Source of the DNA: CAZSDP01 sp964605665
GTDB lineage: Bacteria; Planctomycetota; UBA8108; UBA1146
Assembly: GCA_964605665.1 (NCBI GenBank)
Contig: CAZSDP010000007.1
Span: 62,001 to 126,000 of the forward strand
Direction: 5' to 3'
Length of the DNA stretch: 64,000 bases
Shown here in pieces: positions 18,003 to 25,947 of the stretch. The notes under the pieces were generated by a model. It made no database searches. It was not told the origin of the DNA and saw only the letters and a program-made list of their open reading frames with translations. Numbering within the stretch: the first letter of the stretch is position 1; each line of letters opens with the position of its first letter. A program made the position numbers and the translations under genes.

Positions 18003-19017
18003 GACTCCAACGCTACGCTCTCTACTTCGATCTCGAATTCGCGGCGCACTGCTGGGTGGGGCAGTCGGCGATGCATTGGGTTTCCCATTTGAGGGGTCGA
18101 CCCACGCGTTCATGTCTGCTCTCGGTGCCGATGTCATGAAGGCATTCGAGGCACACCGGAGTGGTTATTTTCCAGCGGGCCAGTTCTCAGAAAATACTCA
18201 GATGACCTTGTCCACAGTTGAAGCGATTCTCGCGGCGAAAGAGTTCTCCGGACGAGAAGTCGCGAAGGGATTTCTCCCACTGTGGCGAGAGAATCGAGTG
18301 ATCGGACGCTCAACCGGTTGCACTGAGGCAATTTCACGCTTGCTCGGCGGTACCGCTGATTGGCGAACTTCGGGGTGCGAAGAAGGATGGGCGGGAAGTG
18401 GAGCCGCTGAGAGAGCCGTTCCACTAGGACTCTGGAACTACGATGAAGCTCAGCAGTTGATCGAGCAAGCCGTTCTCGCGGCTGAGATCACCCATCGTGA
18501 TCCACGAGCAGTGGCCGGGGCGGTGGGAGTTGCGGCAGCCGCAGCCTACTCTCTCACCCACCGCGAGATTATCCTTGGTGATTGGCTCGACGAAGTGGGT
18601 GGAGCGATGACGTCGATCTGTCCAAGTTTCGCGCAATGCCTCGGCGAACTGCCTCGAATCCTCTCTCTTGGCGAAAGTGATGCTCTGAACGCGATCGAGC
18701 AGCTTGGCAAGCGTGAACGCTCCAGTGAGACTCGAGGAGAGCAATCTTCCAGTGTGGTTCCGACGATCATGACCGCTTTCTACTGGTTCCTGAGATTCCC
18801 AGACGAGTGGGTATTGACGGTGTGTGGCTGTTTGCGGTCGGGAGGCGATGTGAGCACGATTGCCGCGATCGGGGCTGGAATCAGCGGAGCGTTCAATGGG
18901 GATGGCGCCATTCCAGATGTGTTGCGGCAGACCGTTGTCGACCGCGACCGCATCCTCCAGTTGGCGGATCGGCTGCACAACCTCAAAGAGTCGCAGCGCC
19001 AGCGATCGTCTCGCTGA
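17995..19017 (+). CDS. ADP-ribosylglycohydrolase-family protein with altered metal site
   Basis: 340 residues of the DraG/ARH family: G-A-L-L-G-G-A-V-G-D-A-L-G-F-P near residues 17-31, the helical core, and S-G-G-D-V-S-T-I-A-A-I-G-A-G-I-S-G-A near 278-295. The family normally carries two acidic metal-binding motifs, D-D-T and D-T-D-T. Here the first reads S-E-N-T-Q-M and the second G-G-D-V-S-T, so three of the usual carboxylate ligands are replaced (D to E, D to N, D to S). Loss or change of the dinuclear magnesium chemistry is inferred; it may bind ADP-ribose-type ligands without hydrolysing them. It overlaps the FGGY-like gene by 8 bp, so the two are coupled. Confidence 0.8.
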   Translation: MAETPTLRSLLRSRIRGALLGGAVGDALGFPFEGSTHAFMSALGADVMKAFEAHRSGYFPAGQFSENTQMTLSTVEAILAAKEFSGREVAKGFLPLWRENRVIGRSTGCTEAISRLLGGTADWRTSGCEEGWAGSGAAERAVPLGLWNYDEAQQLIEQAVLAAEITHRDPRAVAGAVGVAAAAAYSLTHREIILGDWLDEVGGAMTSICPSFAQCLGELPRILSLGESDALNAIEQLGKRERSSETRGEQSSSVVPTIMTAFYWFLRFPDEWVLTVCGCLRSGGDVSTIAAIGAGISGAFNGDGAIPDVLRQTVVDRDRILQLADRLHNLKESQRQRSSR

Positions 19018-19192
19018 ATTCTGGTCTGGTGGAAGCACCTCGCTAGAGCGGCCTTTCGATGCAGCAATGATCGAGAGTATCGAGCGGATTCGACTGATGA
19101 TTGGCTGCCAGGCGCGAAAAGTGTTCCAATGCGCCTCAGCCCGGAACTTTGTTGCTGTGGTCAATCAGACCTTCAATTGGGTGGGAGGTTCA

Positions 19193-19450
19193 ATGGTAGA
19201 TCGAAGAGGGAAGCGCCGATCACCTGAAGAAGGACAATTTTTTGGCGAAGTGGCATTCGAGCTCGGATATGTGACGACTGCTGAGCTGTACGAAGGGTTG
19301 ACTGCCCAGGCTCGACTCGAAGTTGAAGGCAAACCTCACCGCTTCCTCGGAGAAATCTTGGTTGAGCTCGGGTATCTCACAGAGCGTCAGGTACTGGAGG
19401 TTCTCAGTGCGATGCATCAAGACGAGCGGTCACGCGTTCGCGATCGTTGA
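19193..19450 (+). CDS. Small protein with a GspE/PilB-type N-terminal helical module
   Basis: 85 residues. The core has two copies of a short motif: F-F-G-E-V-A-F-E-L-G-Y-V-T near residue 17 and F-L-G-E-I-L-V-E-L-G-Y-L-T near residue 50, each followed by a helix beginning E/R-x-x-L/V. This resembles the N-terminal module of type II secretion and type IV pilus ATPases, and the first half of the PilT-like protein at 23468 has the same pattern (F-G-K-I-A-L-K-N-N-L-I-T-E-E-Q-L). A GGGAGG ribosome binding site precedes the ATG. No ATPase domain follows. A free adaptor or regulator of the pilus or secretion motor is a guess. Confidence 0.65.
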   Translation: MVDRRGKRRSPEEGQFFGEVAFELGYVTTAELYEGLTAQARLEVEGKPHRFLGEILVELGYLTERQVLEVLSAMHQDERSRVRDR

Positions 19451-19494
19451 TGCACTTGAAGCGTCCTATTTCAAAATCCCGGTTGATCCTCGAA

Positions 19495-19521
19495 TTGACA
19501 ATTGTCCCACCCTCTTATGCG
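19495..19521 (+). promoter_or_regulatory. Candidate sigma-70 promoter and palindrome for lpxK operon
   Basis: A perfect -35 TTGACA (19495-19500) is followed after 15 bases by TATGCG (19516-19521), a weak -10 at short spacing. The -35 overlaps a perfect 10-bp palindrome GACAATTGTC (19497-19506) that could be an operator. Transcription would begin about 70 bp before lpxK. Confidence 0.35.
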
Positions 19522-19595
19522 AGTGGGGATTTCACTTCCCATGTGATCACCCTTGATCTATGTCGCGCATCGAATCAGCTCTTGCGGAGGCGAAG

Positions 19596-20660
19596 ATGAA
19601 CTCTCGTGGCCCGATTCCCGGACCGATCGGATGGGGCCTTGAGAAGTTATACCGCGCCGGTCTGCGCATCGATCAAGGCCGAAAGTTGCGGCGAGTTCCA
19701 CATAAGCTTGAGGTCCCGGTCCTCTCTGTGGGCAATATCACGGTGGGTGGTACAGGTAAGACTCCCGTTGTGGAGGCTCTGGCTCGATCATGGTTGAGCC
19801 GAGGCGGACAGCCGGGAATTCTCAGTCGCGGTTATCGGTCCAGGGGGTCATCGAATGATGAGTATCAGCTCTTAGAGCGTCGAGTGTCCGGAGTTCCGCA
19901 TGTGGCGCAGGTAGACCGTTATCAAGGGGGAAGAGCGCTGTTGGCCGCTCATCCTGATGTCGACTTGCTCATTCTCGACGATGGTTTTCAACACTTGCGA
20001 CTTGCCCGCGACCTCGATCTTGTGCTCATCGATGCGACCCGACCTTTTGGGGGTGGTCATTGCCTTCCTTGGGGTTGGCTTCGAGAACCGGTCGAGAGTC
20101 TTTCAAGAGCAGACGCAATTCTCATCACGCGCGTTGACCATGTTTCACGCGAGGTTCTCGGAACCATGGAGAGTTTCTTATCTGAACGCGCTCCTCGTGC
20201 GTGGATCGGAAGATCGAGAGAGAAGCTCGAGGGATTTCGAGACGCCCAGGGGCGACTGGTGGAGTCGTTGCCGGAGACGAAAATCGGCGCATTCTGCGCA
20301 ATCGGGAACCCCGCCTCCTTCTTTGAAACGGTGAGACGGATGAACGCGGAGGATGGACGAGCTGCGACCCACTCCTTGAAATGGAGCCATCAGTTTCGAG
20401 ATCATCACGCATATCGAGAAAAGGACCTCGAGCGAGTGACTCGGGAGGCGAAAAGGGCAGGCGTGTCGGTGTTGGTCACGACTGAGAAGGATGGGGTGAA
20501 ATTGGAGTCCTTGGAAGGATTTGCGGCTGCTGATCCCCCCATCTACCAATTGCGAATGCGAGCAGAATTCGATGCAGGGGCAATTCTCGAGCGACTCAGC
20601 CCCCAAACCTCTGGATTCTGTACCGACTCGGGTAAGCTGTTAGGGCCGGGAAAGGACTGA
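19596..20660 (+). CDS. lpxK: Tetraacyldisaccharide 4'-kinase
   Basis: Phosphorylates the 4' position of the lipid A disaccharide at the inner membrane. The P-loop is V-G-N-I-T-V-G-G-T-G-K-T-P near residues 46-58, followed by I-L-S-R-G-Y-R-S and the family hallmark L-D-D-G-F-Q-H, then D-A-T-R-P-F-G-G-G-x-x-L-P-W-G-W-L-R-E-P. Two starts are possible: ATG 19560 has no ribosome binding site, while ATG 19596 has GGAGG 5 bases upstream and gives the usual short N-terminus (354 residues), so I chose the latter. It leads the operon lpxK, DHS-like, hldE. Confidence 0.95.
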   Translation: MNSRGPIPGPIGWGLEKLYRAGLRIDQGRKLRRVPHKLEVPVLSVGNITVGGTGKTPVVEALARSWLSRGGQPGILSRGYRSRGSSNDEYQLLERRVSGVPHVAQVDRYQGGRALLAAHPDVDLLILDDGFQHLRLARDLDLVLIDATRPFGGGHCLPWGWLREPVESLSRADAILITRVDHVSREVLGTMESFLSERAPRAWIGRSREKLEGFRDAQGRLVESLPETKIGAFCAIGNPASFFETVRRMNAEDGRAATHSLKWSHQFRDHHAYREKDLERVTREAKRAGVSVLVTTEKDGVKLESLEGFAAADPPIYQLRMRAEFDAGAILERLSPQTSGFCTDSGKLLGPGKD

Positions 20661-20662
20661 AA

Positions 20663-21613
20663 GTGAATCAACCGAATCGACGCCCGCCCCTCGACCTGTC
20701 GAAGGTCAATCCGATTCCCATTCGAGAGCGCAAGAATCTCGTGAAGCATGCTCACTTCGGTGAACTGGTCGATCCAAACGGATCGATCGGTGATCTCATC
20801 AATTCGCTTCCAGACCTGCTTGCGGGGATTGAGCTTCGAGCAGCGATCGATGCCGTGGTCCAATCGCATCGAAGTGGCCGACCGGTCTGGGCTGCGATGG
20901 GGGGGCATGTGGTCAAGGTCGCGCAAGGCCCTGCCCTGATCGACCTGCTCGAGCGTGGGATCGTGACCGGTTTTGCAATGAATGGTGCGACTGCGATTCA
21001 CGATCTAGAAATCGCTTTGATCGGAGAGACTTCCGAGAACGTGAAGGAGAACATCGCCGACGGAAGTTTCGGGATGGCCACCGAAACTGCTGAAGCGTTT
21101 CAGCTTGCGTCCCAGCGAGCCAGTGATGGGGTCGGTTTGGGACAAGCGCTCGGGGAGTGGATTGAATCGGAACAACTCCCACATCGAAATCTCTCTATGC
21201 TCGCTGCTGCGGCGAGGATCGGCGCGCCTTGCACGGTACACGTGGGACTCGGCACCGACGTTGTGCATATGCATCCCGGTGTACTCAGCGGTCAGCTCGG
21301 GGAGTCGAGTTCGATTGACTTCAAGATTCTTGCCGCACATGCGACCGATCTCGGCGGTGGTTGTTGGTGGAACATCGGATCCGCAGTAATCCTCCCCGAA
21401 GTTTTTCTCAAGGCGGTCAATATCGCCCGAAATCTCGGACATCCACTCGATGGAGTGACGGCGATCAATTTCGATATGTTGCGGCACTATCGAACTTCAG
21501 TGAATGTTCTCTCTCGTCCAGTTGCCCGAGGCATTTCGCTGACGGGGCATCATGAATTGCTGATACCGCTGTTTCGTGCCGGAGTTCTACTCGCGCTGGA
21601 GGAGTCGTCATGA
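20663..21613 (+). CDS. Deoxyhypusine-synthase-like (DHS-fold) protein
   Basis: 316 residues that look like the bacterial family with a DHS-like NAD-binding fold: G-G-H-V-V-K-V near residue 78, A-M-N-G-A-T-A-I-H-D-L-E-I-A-L near 104-118, F-G-M-A-T-E-T near 137, V-H-V-G-L-G-T-D-V-V-H-M-H-P near 190, and G-S-A-V-I-L-P-E-V-F-L-K-A near 236. I do not see the catalytic lysine context of true deoxyhypusine synthase, and bacteria lack eIF5A, so the annotated activity is unlikely. It starts at GTG 20663, three bases after lpxK, and overlaps hldE by ATGA, which ties it firmly to LPS heptose and lipid A synthesis. The real substrate is unknown. Confidence 0.75.
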   Translation: MNQPNRRPPLDLSKVNPIPIRERKNLVKHAHFGELVDPNGSIGDLINSLPDLLAGIELRAAIDAVVQSHRSGRPVWAAMGGHVVKVAQGPALIDLLERGIVTGFAMNGATAIHDLEIALIGETSENVKENIADGSFGMATETAEAFQLASQRASDGVGLGQALGEWIESEQLPHRNLSMLAAAARIGAPCTVHVGLGTDVVHMHPGVLSGQLGESSSIDFKILAAHATDLGGGCWWNIGSAVILPEVFLKAVNIARNLGHPLDGVTAINFDMLRHYRTSVNVLSRPVARGISLTGHHELLIPLFRAGVLLALEESS

Positions 21614-23100
21614 GTCAGGTTCCTCCACTCTCTGAATTGGGTTCACCGAAGATCCTGGTGCTGGGAGATTTGATTCTCGATGAGTATCTGTGGGGGGATG
21701 TGGCGCGCATATCGCCCGAGGCGCCAGTGCCCGTATTGCGGGTTCGACACCGTGAGCACCGTTGCGGTGGAGCCGGTTCGGTGATCGAGAACTTGGTGGT
21801 TCTCGGAGCACAAGTTGCCGCGTGCGGATTGATCGGAAACGATCAGGCTGGCGACACGATGACTGAGCGGTTTGAAGAATTGGGTGTGACTCCTCTTGAG
21901 TTGATTCGCTGTGAGGATCGGCCTACAACGCTCAAGACACGAATGCTCGGCGGAGTTCAGCATGCGAGTCGTGGTCAGCAGCAAGTCTTGCGAGTCGATT
22001 GGGAGGACAATCGACCGGTTGAAGTTGAGCTTCTCAAGTCGGTGACTGACGCCATCGGGCGTATGATTCAGCAGTTTTCTCCTGACGTAGTTTTGGTTTC
22101 AGATTACGAAAAAGGTCTCCTCACCGAGGAGATCCTCCAGTTCACCATCTCCGTTGCAGGCAAGGCGGGGATTCCGGTGTTGATCGATCCAGGGCGCACG
22201 GTGGATTACTCCAGATACCGCGGGGCATTCTTGATTTGCCCCAACCGTTTCGAGACGGAGCAGGCGACCGGGCACACTCTCACCGACCGAGAGAGTGCGC
22301 ATGAAGCTGGGCGTGTATTACTCGATCAACTTCAACTACAGCATGCCGCGTTGACTCTGGATCGCGATGGGATTGAGTTGGTCTCTCAGGGAGAAGATCC
22401 TCGGTCATTTCCCACTCGAGTTCGGGCAGTGACCGATGTTGCTGGGGCTGGAGACATGGTTCTCAGTTGTTTGGGGCTCGGGGTCGGAGCTGGCTGGCCG
22501 ATTGAGGATTGTATTCGCCTGGCCAACCTCGCAGCCGGCGTTGAAGTCTCGAAAATTGGTGTGACGCCAGTAGAACCGTGGGAGATCGAGCAAGCTGCGG
22601 TCCTGGATGGCGGTGAAGTGCCATCCAAAGTCCGAGGATTAGCGGAACTGGTGCGTATTCTCGAGCGTGAACGTGCTGCGGGCCAGCGGATCGTTTTTAC
22701 GAATGGTTGTTTCGATATCCTCCATGCGGGTCATGTTCAGCTCCTGGAGAAAGCGAGAGGTTATGGACAACTTCTCGTGGTCGGTCTGAATTCGGATGCT
22801 TCGATTCGAATGCAGAAGGGCGAGGATCGACCGGTTCAGAGTGGCGATGAGCGATCACGAGTACTCAGTGGGCTTGGGGCTGTCGATCATATCGTGTTCT
22901 TTGACGAGGAAACCCCAGCTGCATTGGTAGAGGCGATCCAGCCTGACGTCTTGGTCAAAGGTCAGGATTACTCCGATCGTGTGGTTGTCGGGCGAGAGGT
23001 CGTTGAGAAGCGAGGGGGTCGGGTGGAGCTCGTCGATTTGCGGGCCGGAACCTCCACGACGGCGATCATCGATCGAATTCGGGGAGAAACTCGTGGGTGA
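21610..23100 (+). CDS. hldE: Bifunctional heptose-7-phosphate kinase / heptose-1-phosphate adenylyltransferase
   Basis: 496 residues combining both ADP-heptose synthesis steps. Residues 1-330 form a PfkB-type kinase (G-D-L-I-L-D-E-Y-L-W-G near the start, G-G-A-G-S-V-I-E-N-L near 55, catalytic D-V-A-G-A-G-D near 275). Residues 350-496 form a nucleotidyltransferase (F-T-N-G-C-F-D-I-L-H-A-G-H, then V-K-G-Q-D-Y). Together they convert D-glycero-D-manno-heptose 7-phosphate to the ADP-heptose precursor used by the GT9 enzymes at 15.5 and 25.9 kb. It overlaps the DHS-like gene by ATGA and closes the operon. Confidence 0.95.
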   Translation: MSQVPPLSELGSPKILVLGDLILDEYLWGDVARISPEAPVPVLRVRHREHRCGGAGSVIENLVVLGAQVAACGLIGNDQAGDTMTERFEELGVTPLELIRCEDRPTTLKTRMLGGVQHASRGQQQVLRVDWEDNRPVEVELLKSVTDAIGRMIQQFSPDVVLVSDYEKGLLTEEILQFTISVAGKAGIPVLIDPGRTVDYSRYRGAFLICPNRFETEQATGHTLTDRESAHEAGRVLLDQLQLQHAALTLDRDGIELVSQGEDPRSFPTRVRAVTDVAGAGDMVLSCLGLGVGAGWPIEDCIRLANLAAGVEVSKIGVTPVEPWEIEQAAVLDGGEVPSKVRGLAELVRILERERAAGQRIVFTNGCFDILHAGHVQLLEKARGYGQLLVVGLNSDASIRMQKGEDRPVQSGDERSRVLSGLGAVDHIVFFDEETPAALVEAIQPDVLVKGQDYSDRVVVGREVVEKRGGRVELVDLRAGTSTTAIIDRIRGETRG

Positions 23101-23467
23101 GTTCGCCGCAGCTGACGCTCGCTTGCGAAGTCAGGCTTGATCCTTATGATGGTGGCTTCGCTTAGGACTGCACTGTCTTCACTAGAATTCAACACGTCGA
23201 GTGGATGAGCGTGACCGTTCGATCAAAGGTTGGGGATCAGGTCCCAAATCTTGTATTCCGATTCGGGGATCGGAACGCTGATCGATCACGGTTCGTTCAA
23301 TACTGTTGAGTTTTGTAGGCTAGTGTCCTGAGTTCGTGCCGCGGCGATTCGCCTCAAGCATGTGTTCAGAGCCGCACATGTGTTTTTTTCATCGGCGAGT
23401 GCGCGCCATCGAAGCGGCGTTGTACTGAAGAAATGAAGTCACAGCAGAGAGAGCCCGGGGTGCCGCG
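23101..23467. promoter_or_regulatory. Intergenic region hldE / pilT-like
   Basis: 367 bp without a supported gene. It probably contains the promoter of the pilT-like operon; no clear hexamer pair, hairpin with a T-run, or repeat was seen. Confidence 0.4.
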
Positions 23468-24868
23468 ATGTCTGAGCAGACCGGTATGTCCGACGTCCGT
23501 CCTACCCGCGAGGACCAGATGTTCGGGAAGATCGCGCTGAAGAATAACCTCATCACCGAAGAGCAATTGAGGAAGTCGTTTTCTGAGCTTCCGCAAGGAA
23601 TGGAGCTCGGAGCTTTTTTGGTGACGAAGGGGCGTGTTTCAGAGAAGCACGCTGCAGCGATCCGTAGAAAGGTCGAACAGCGACTTGGTGCCGAGCCCTC
23701 CTCCAAGAGTTCAACCCAAGCTGCTGCGAGTGGAAGAAAGGCTGCCGTCGCCCCTCGCGAAGGCGCCCTGACCCCCGAGCAGGTCGCGGAGATGGACTGG
23801 AGTGACTTAGTCGGCAAGCCACTAGGCGATTACTTTGCGCGAGCGCGGGAGCTCGGAGCTTCTGACTTTCACTTCCAAACGGACTGTCCGCCGATGCTGC
23901 GTTTGCACGGCGTTCTGATTCGTCTACGACATCCAACTCTGACCCCGGAAGACACGGAGCGAAGCATTCGCGACATGTTGACGGAAGAGGAGTGGGGTGA
24001 AGTTTCTGAGCAGCTCGACTTCGACTTCTGTTATGAGCGAGAAGACCATGGTCGGTATCGCACAAATGTACTGAGGCAGCGGAAGGGATGGGACACGGTT
24101 GCCCGTATCATTCCGAATGACGTTCCGTCGTTGGAATCGCTCCATCTGCCCTCAGTGTTGAAGCAGTTTACCCAGTATAACCAGGGAATTGTGCTGGTCA
24201 CAGGACCCGCGGGAAGCGGCAAGTCTTCGACGATGGCTGCCCTGATCGACATCGTCAACAAGGAACGCGAAGACCATGTGGTGACGGTCGAAGATCCGAT
24301 TGAATTCATCTTCGAATCGAAAAATTGCAACGTCAACCAACGGCATGTACGCCGGCACACTGCGAGTTTTGCGAGTGCTCTAAGATCAGCGATGCGCGCC
24401 GACCCAGATGTCATCATGGTGGGGGAGATGCGCGACTTGGAGACGATTTCGATGGCGATTACCGCTGCCGAAACAGGTCACTTGGTGATCGGAACACTTC
24501 ACACCACCAACGCAGTTCGATCTATCGACCGAATCATCGACGTTTTTCCTCCTCGGGAACAGGAGCAGATTCGCGCGATGGTCTCAGAATCGATGCGAGG
24601 GGTTGTTTCTCAGCAGCTTCTCACACGTGCGGATGGCCTCGGAGTCGAACCGGCGACGGAGATCATGTTCGCGACTCCTGCGGTCGGGAATATGATCCGG
24701 GAGCAAAAGACTTATCAGCTTCGGTCGGTGCTACAAACCGGACGGAAGCAAGGAATGACCACGATGGACGACTCGATTCGCGAGCTTCTCAAAAGCGGTT
24801 TGATCACGCGAGAAACGGCTCTTTACCATGCTGAAGATCCCGATTCATTTAAGAAAGTTGGTGGATGA
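23468..24868 (+). CDS. PilT-like type IV pilus ATPase with N-terminal extension
   Basis: 466 residues, about 110 longer than ordinary PilT. Residues 18-70 form a GspE/PilB-type helical module (F-G-K-I-A-L-K-N-N-L-I-T-E-E-Q-L), then an Ala/Lys-rich linker. The ATPase core has Walker A G-P-A-G-S-G-K-S-S near 238, an Asp-box V-T-V-E-D-P-I-E, Walker B D-V-I-M-V-G-E-M-R-D and a His-box G-T-L-H-T-T-N-A. The C-terminal N-M-I-R-E segment matches the PilT A-I-R-N-L-I-R-E signature, so retraction rather than assembly is likely. It overlaps the next pilT gene by ATGA. Two retraction-type ATPases in tandem recall PilT/PilU. Confidence 0.9.
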   Translation: MSEQTGMSDVRPTREDQMFGKIALKNNLITEEQLRKSFSELPQGMELGAFLVTKGRVSEKHAAAIRRKVEQRLGAEPSSKSSTQAAASGRKAAVAPREGALTPEQVAEMDWSDLVGKPLGDYFARARELGASDFHFQTDCPPMLRLHGVLIRLRHPTLTPEDTERSIRDMLTEEEWGEVSEQLDFDFCYEREDHGRYRTNVLRQRKGWDTVARIIPNDVPSLESLHLPSVLKQFTQYNQGIVLVTGPAGSGKSSTMAALIDIVNKEREDHVVTVEDPIEFIFESKNCNVNQRHVRRHTASFASALRSAMRADPDVIMVGEMRDLETISMAITAAETGHLVIGTLHTTNAVRSIDRIIDVFPPREQEQIRAMVSESMRGVVSQQLLTRADGLGVEPATEIMFATPAVGNMIREQKTYQLRSVLQTGRKQGMTTMDDSIRELLKSGLITRETALYHAEDPDSFKKVGG

Positions 24869-25947
24869 TGGCGACTCCAAAATTGCACCGCTTTCTCGAG
24901 AAAGTGAAAGAGATCGGTGGGTCTGATCTACACCTCTCCTCAGGGGTGACTCCAAAGATCCGAGTCCATGGACGCTTAAGGCCGCTTCGAAACGAGCCAT
25001 TCTCAAGTACAGAGATCGAAGATCTTCTCTTGGAAGTTCTGGATGAGCGCAGGCGAAACATCCTGTTTGACCGCAACGACCTTGACTGGGCGTATGCCAT
25101 GCCCGGAGTGGGTCGATTTCGCTCGAACTACTTCCGCCAGCAGCACGGAATGTCAGGAGTCTTTCGACTGATTCCCGAGGAGATCAAGGCTGTCGAAGAA
25201 CTTGGGGTGCCCAAGCATGTCGAGAGATTTTGTGAAATGCGGAATGGTCTCGTTCTATGTACGGGACCGACTGGGAGTGGAAAGTCGACGACTCTGGCGG
25301 CGTTGATTGACTACATCAATTGCAAGTATTCGAAACACATTGTCACCATCGAAGAGCCGATCGAATTCGTTCACCAGAACAAGCGAAGTACCATCACCCA
25401 GCGTGAGGTTGGCATCGACTCTCAGAGCTTTGCACAGGCCCTCCGCAGTGTGAGTCGCCAAGATCCTGACGTGATTCTTGTGGGTGAACTTCGCGATCTT
25501 GAGACGATCGGCTTGGCGATCACTGCCGCGGAGATGGGATATCTTGTCTTCGCGACCCTGCATACAAATAGTGCGGCAAAGACGATCGACCGAATCATCG
25601 ACGTGTTTCCCGAGGATCAGCAGGCGCAGGTCCGAACAATGCTCTCGTCGAGTCTGAAGGGAATCATCGCGCAATTGCTGATTCCGCGTGAGGATGGCAA
25701 GGGACGTGCGGTCGTCAACGAGCTCTTGTTCCCGACGGTCTCATTGCCCAACATCATTCGTGAGGGAGCGATCCACAAAATTGTCTCTCTGATCGAAGGG
25801 GGGCGAGGCGCCGGAATGCAATTGATGGACGACGCGATCCTCCAACGCCTCAAAGAACGAGCGATAAGTGTCGACAATGCCTATCGTTGGGCTGCGGATA
25901 AGAAGAGATTCCAGCCAATGTTGGATCGGGCGAAAGCGAAGCGTTGA
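24865..25947 (+). CDS. pilT: Type IV pilus retraction ATPase PilT
   Basis: 360 residues, the standard PilT length. Motifs in order: G-G-S-D-L-H-L-S near residue 14, G-V-G-R-F-R-S-N, Walker A G-P-T-G-S-G-K-S-T, Asp-box V-T-I-E-E-P-I-E-F-V-H, Walker B D-V-I-L-V-G-E-L-R-D, His-box A-T-L-H-T-N-S-A and the signature P-N-I-I-R-E-G-A-I-H-K-I. It is a cytoplasmic hexameric motor that depolymerises the pilus. It is sandwiched between the PilT-like gene (ATGA overlap) and the heptosyltransferase (TTGA overlap). No pilin or assembly gene is in the window. Confidence 0.95.
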   Translation: MMATPKLHRFLEKVKEIGGSDLHLSSGVTPKIRVHGRLRPLRNEPFSSTEIEDLLLEVLDERRRNILFDRNDLDWAYAMPGVGRFRSNYFRQQHGMSGVFRLIPEEIKAVEELGVPKHVERFCEMRNGLVLCTGPTGSGKSTTLAALIDYINCKYSKHIVTIEEPIEFVHQNKRSTITQREVGIDSQSFAQALRSVSRQDPDVILVGELRDLETIGLAITAAEMGYLVFATLHTNSAAKTIDRIIDVFPEDQQAQVRTMLSSSLKGIIAQLLIPREDGKGRAVVNELLFPTVSLPNIIREGAIHKIVSLIEGGRGAGMQLMDDAILQRLKERAISVDNAYRWAADKKRFQPMLDRAKAKR

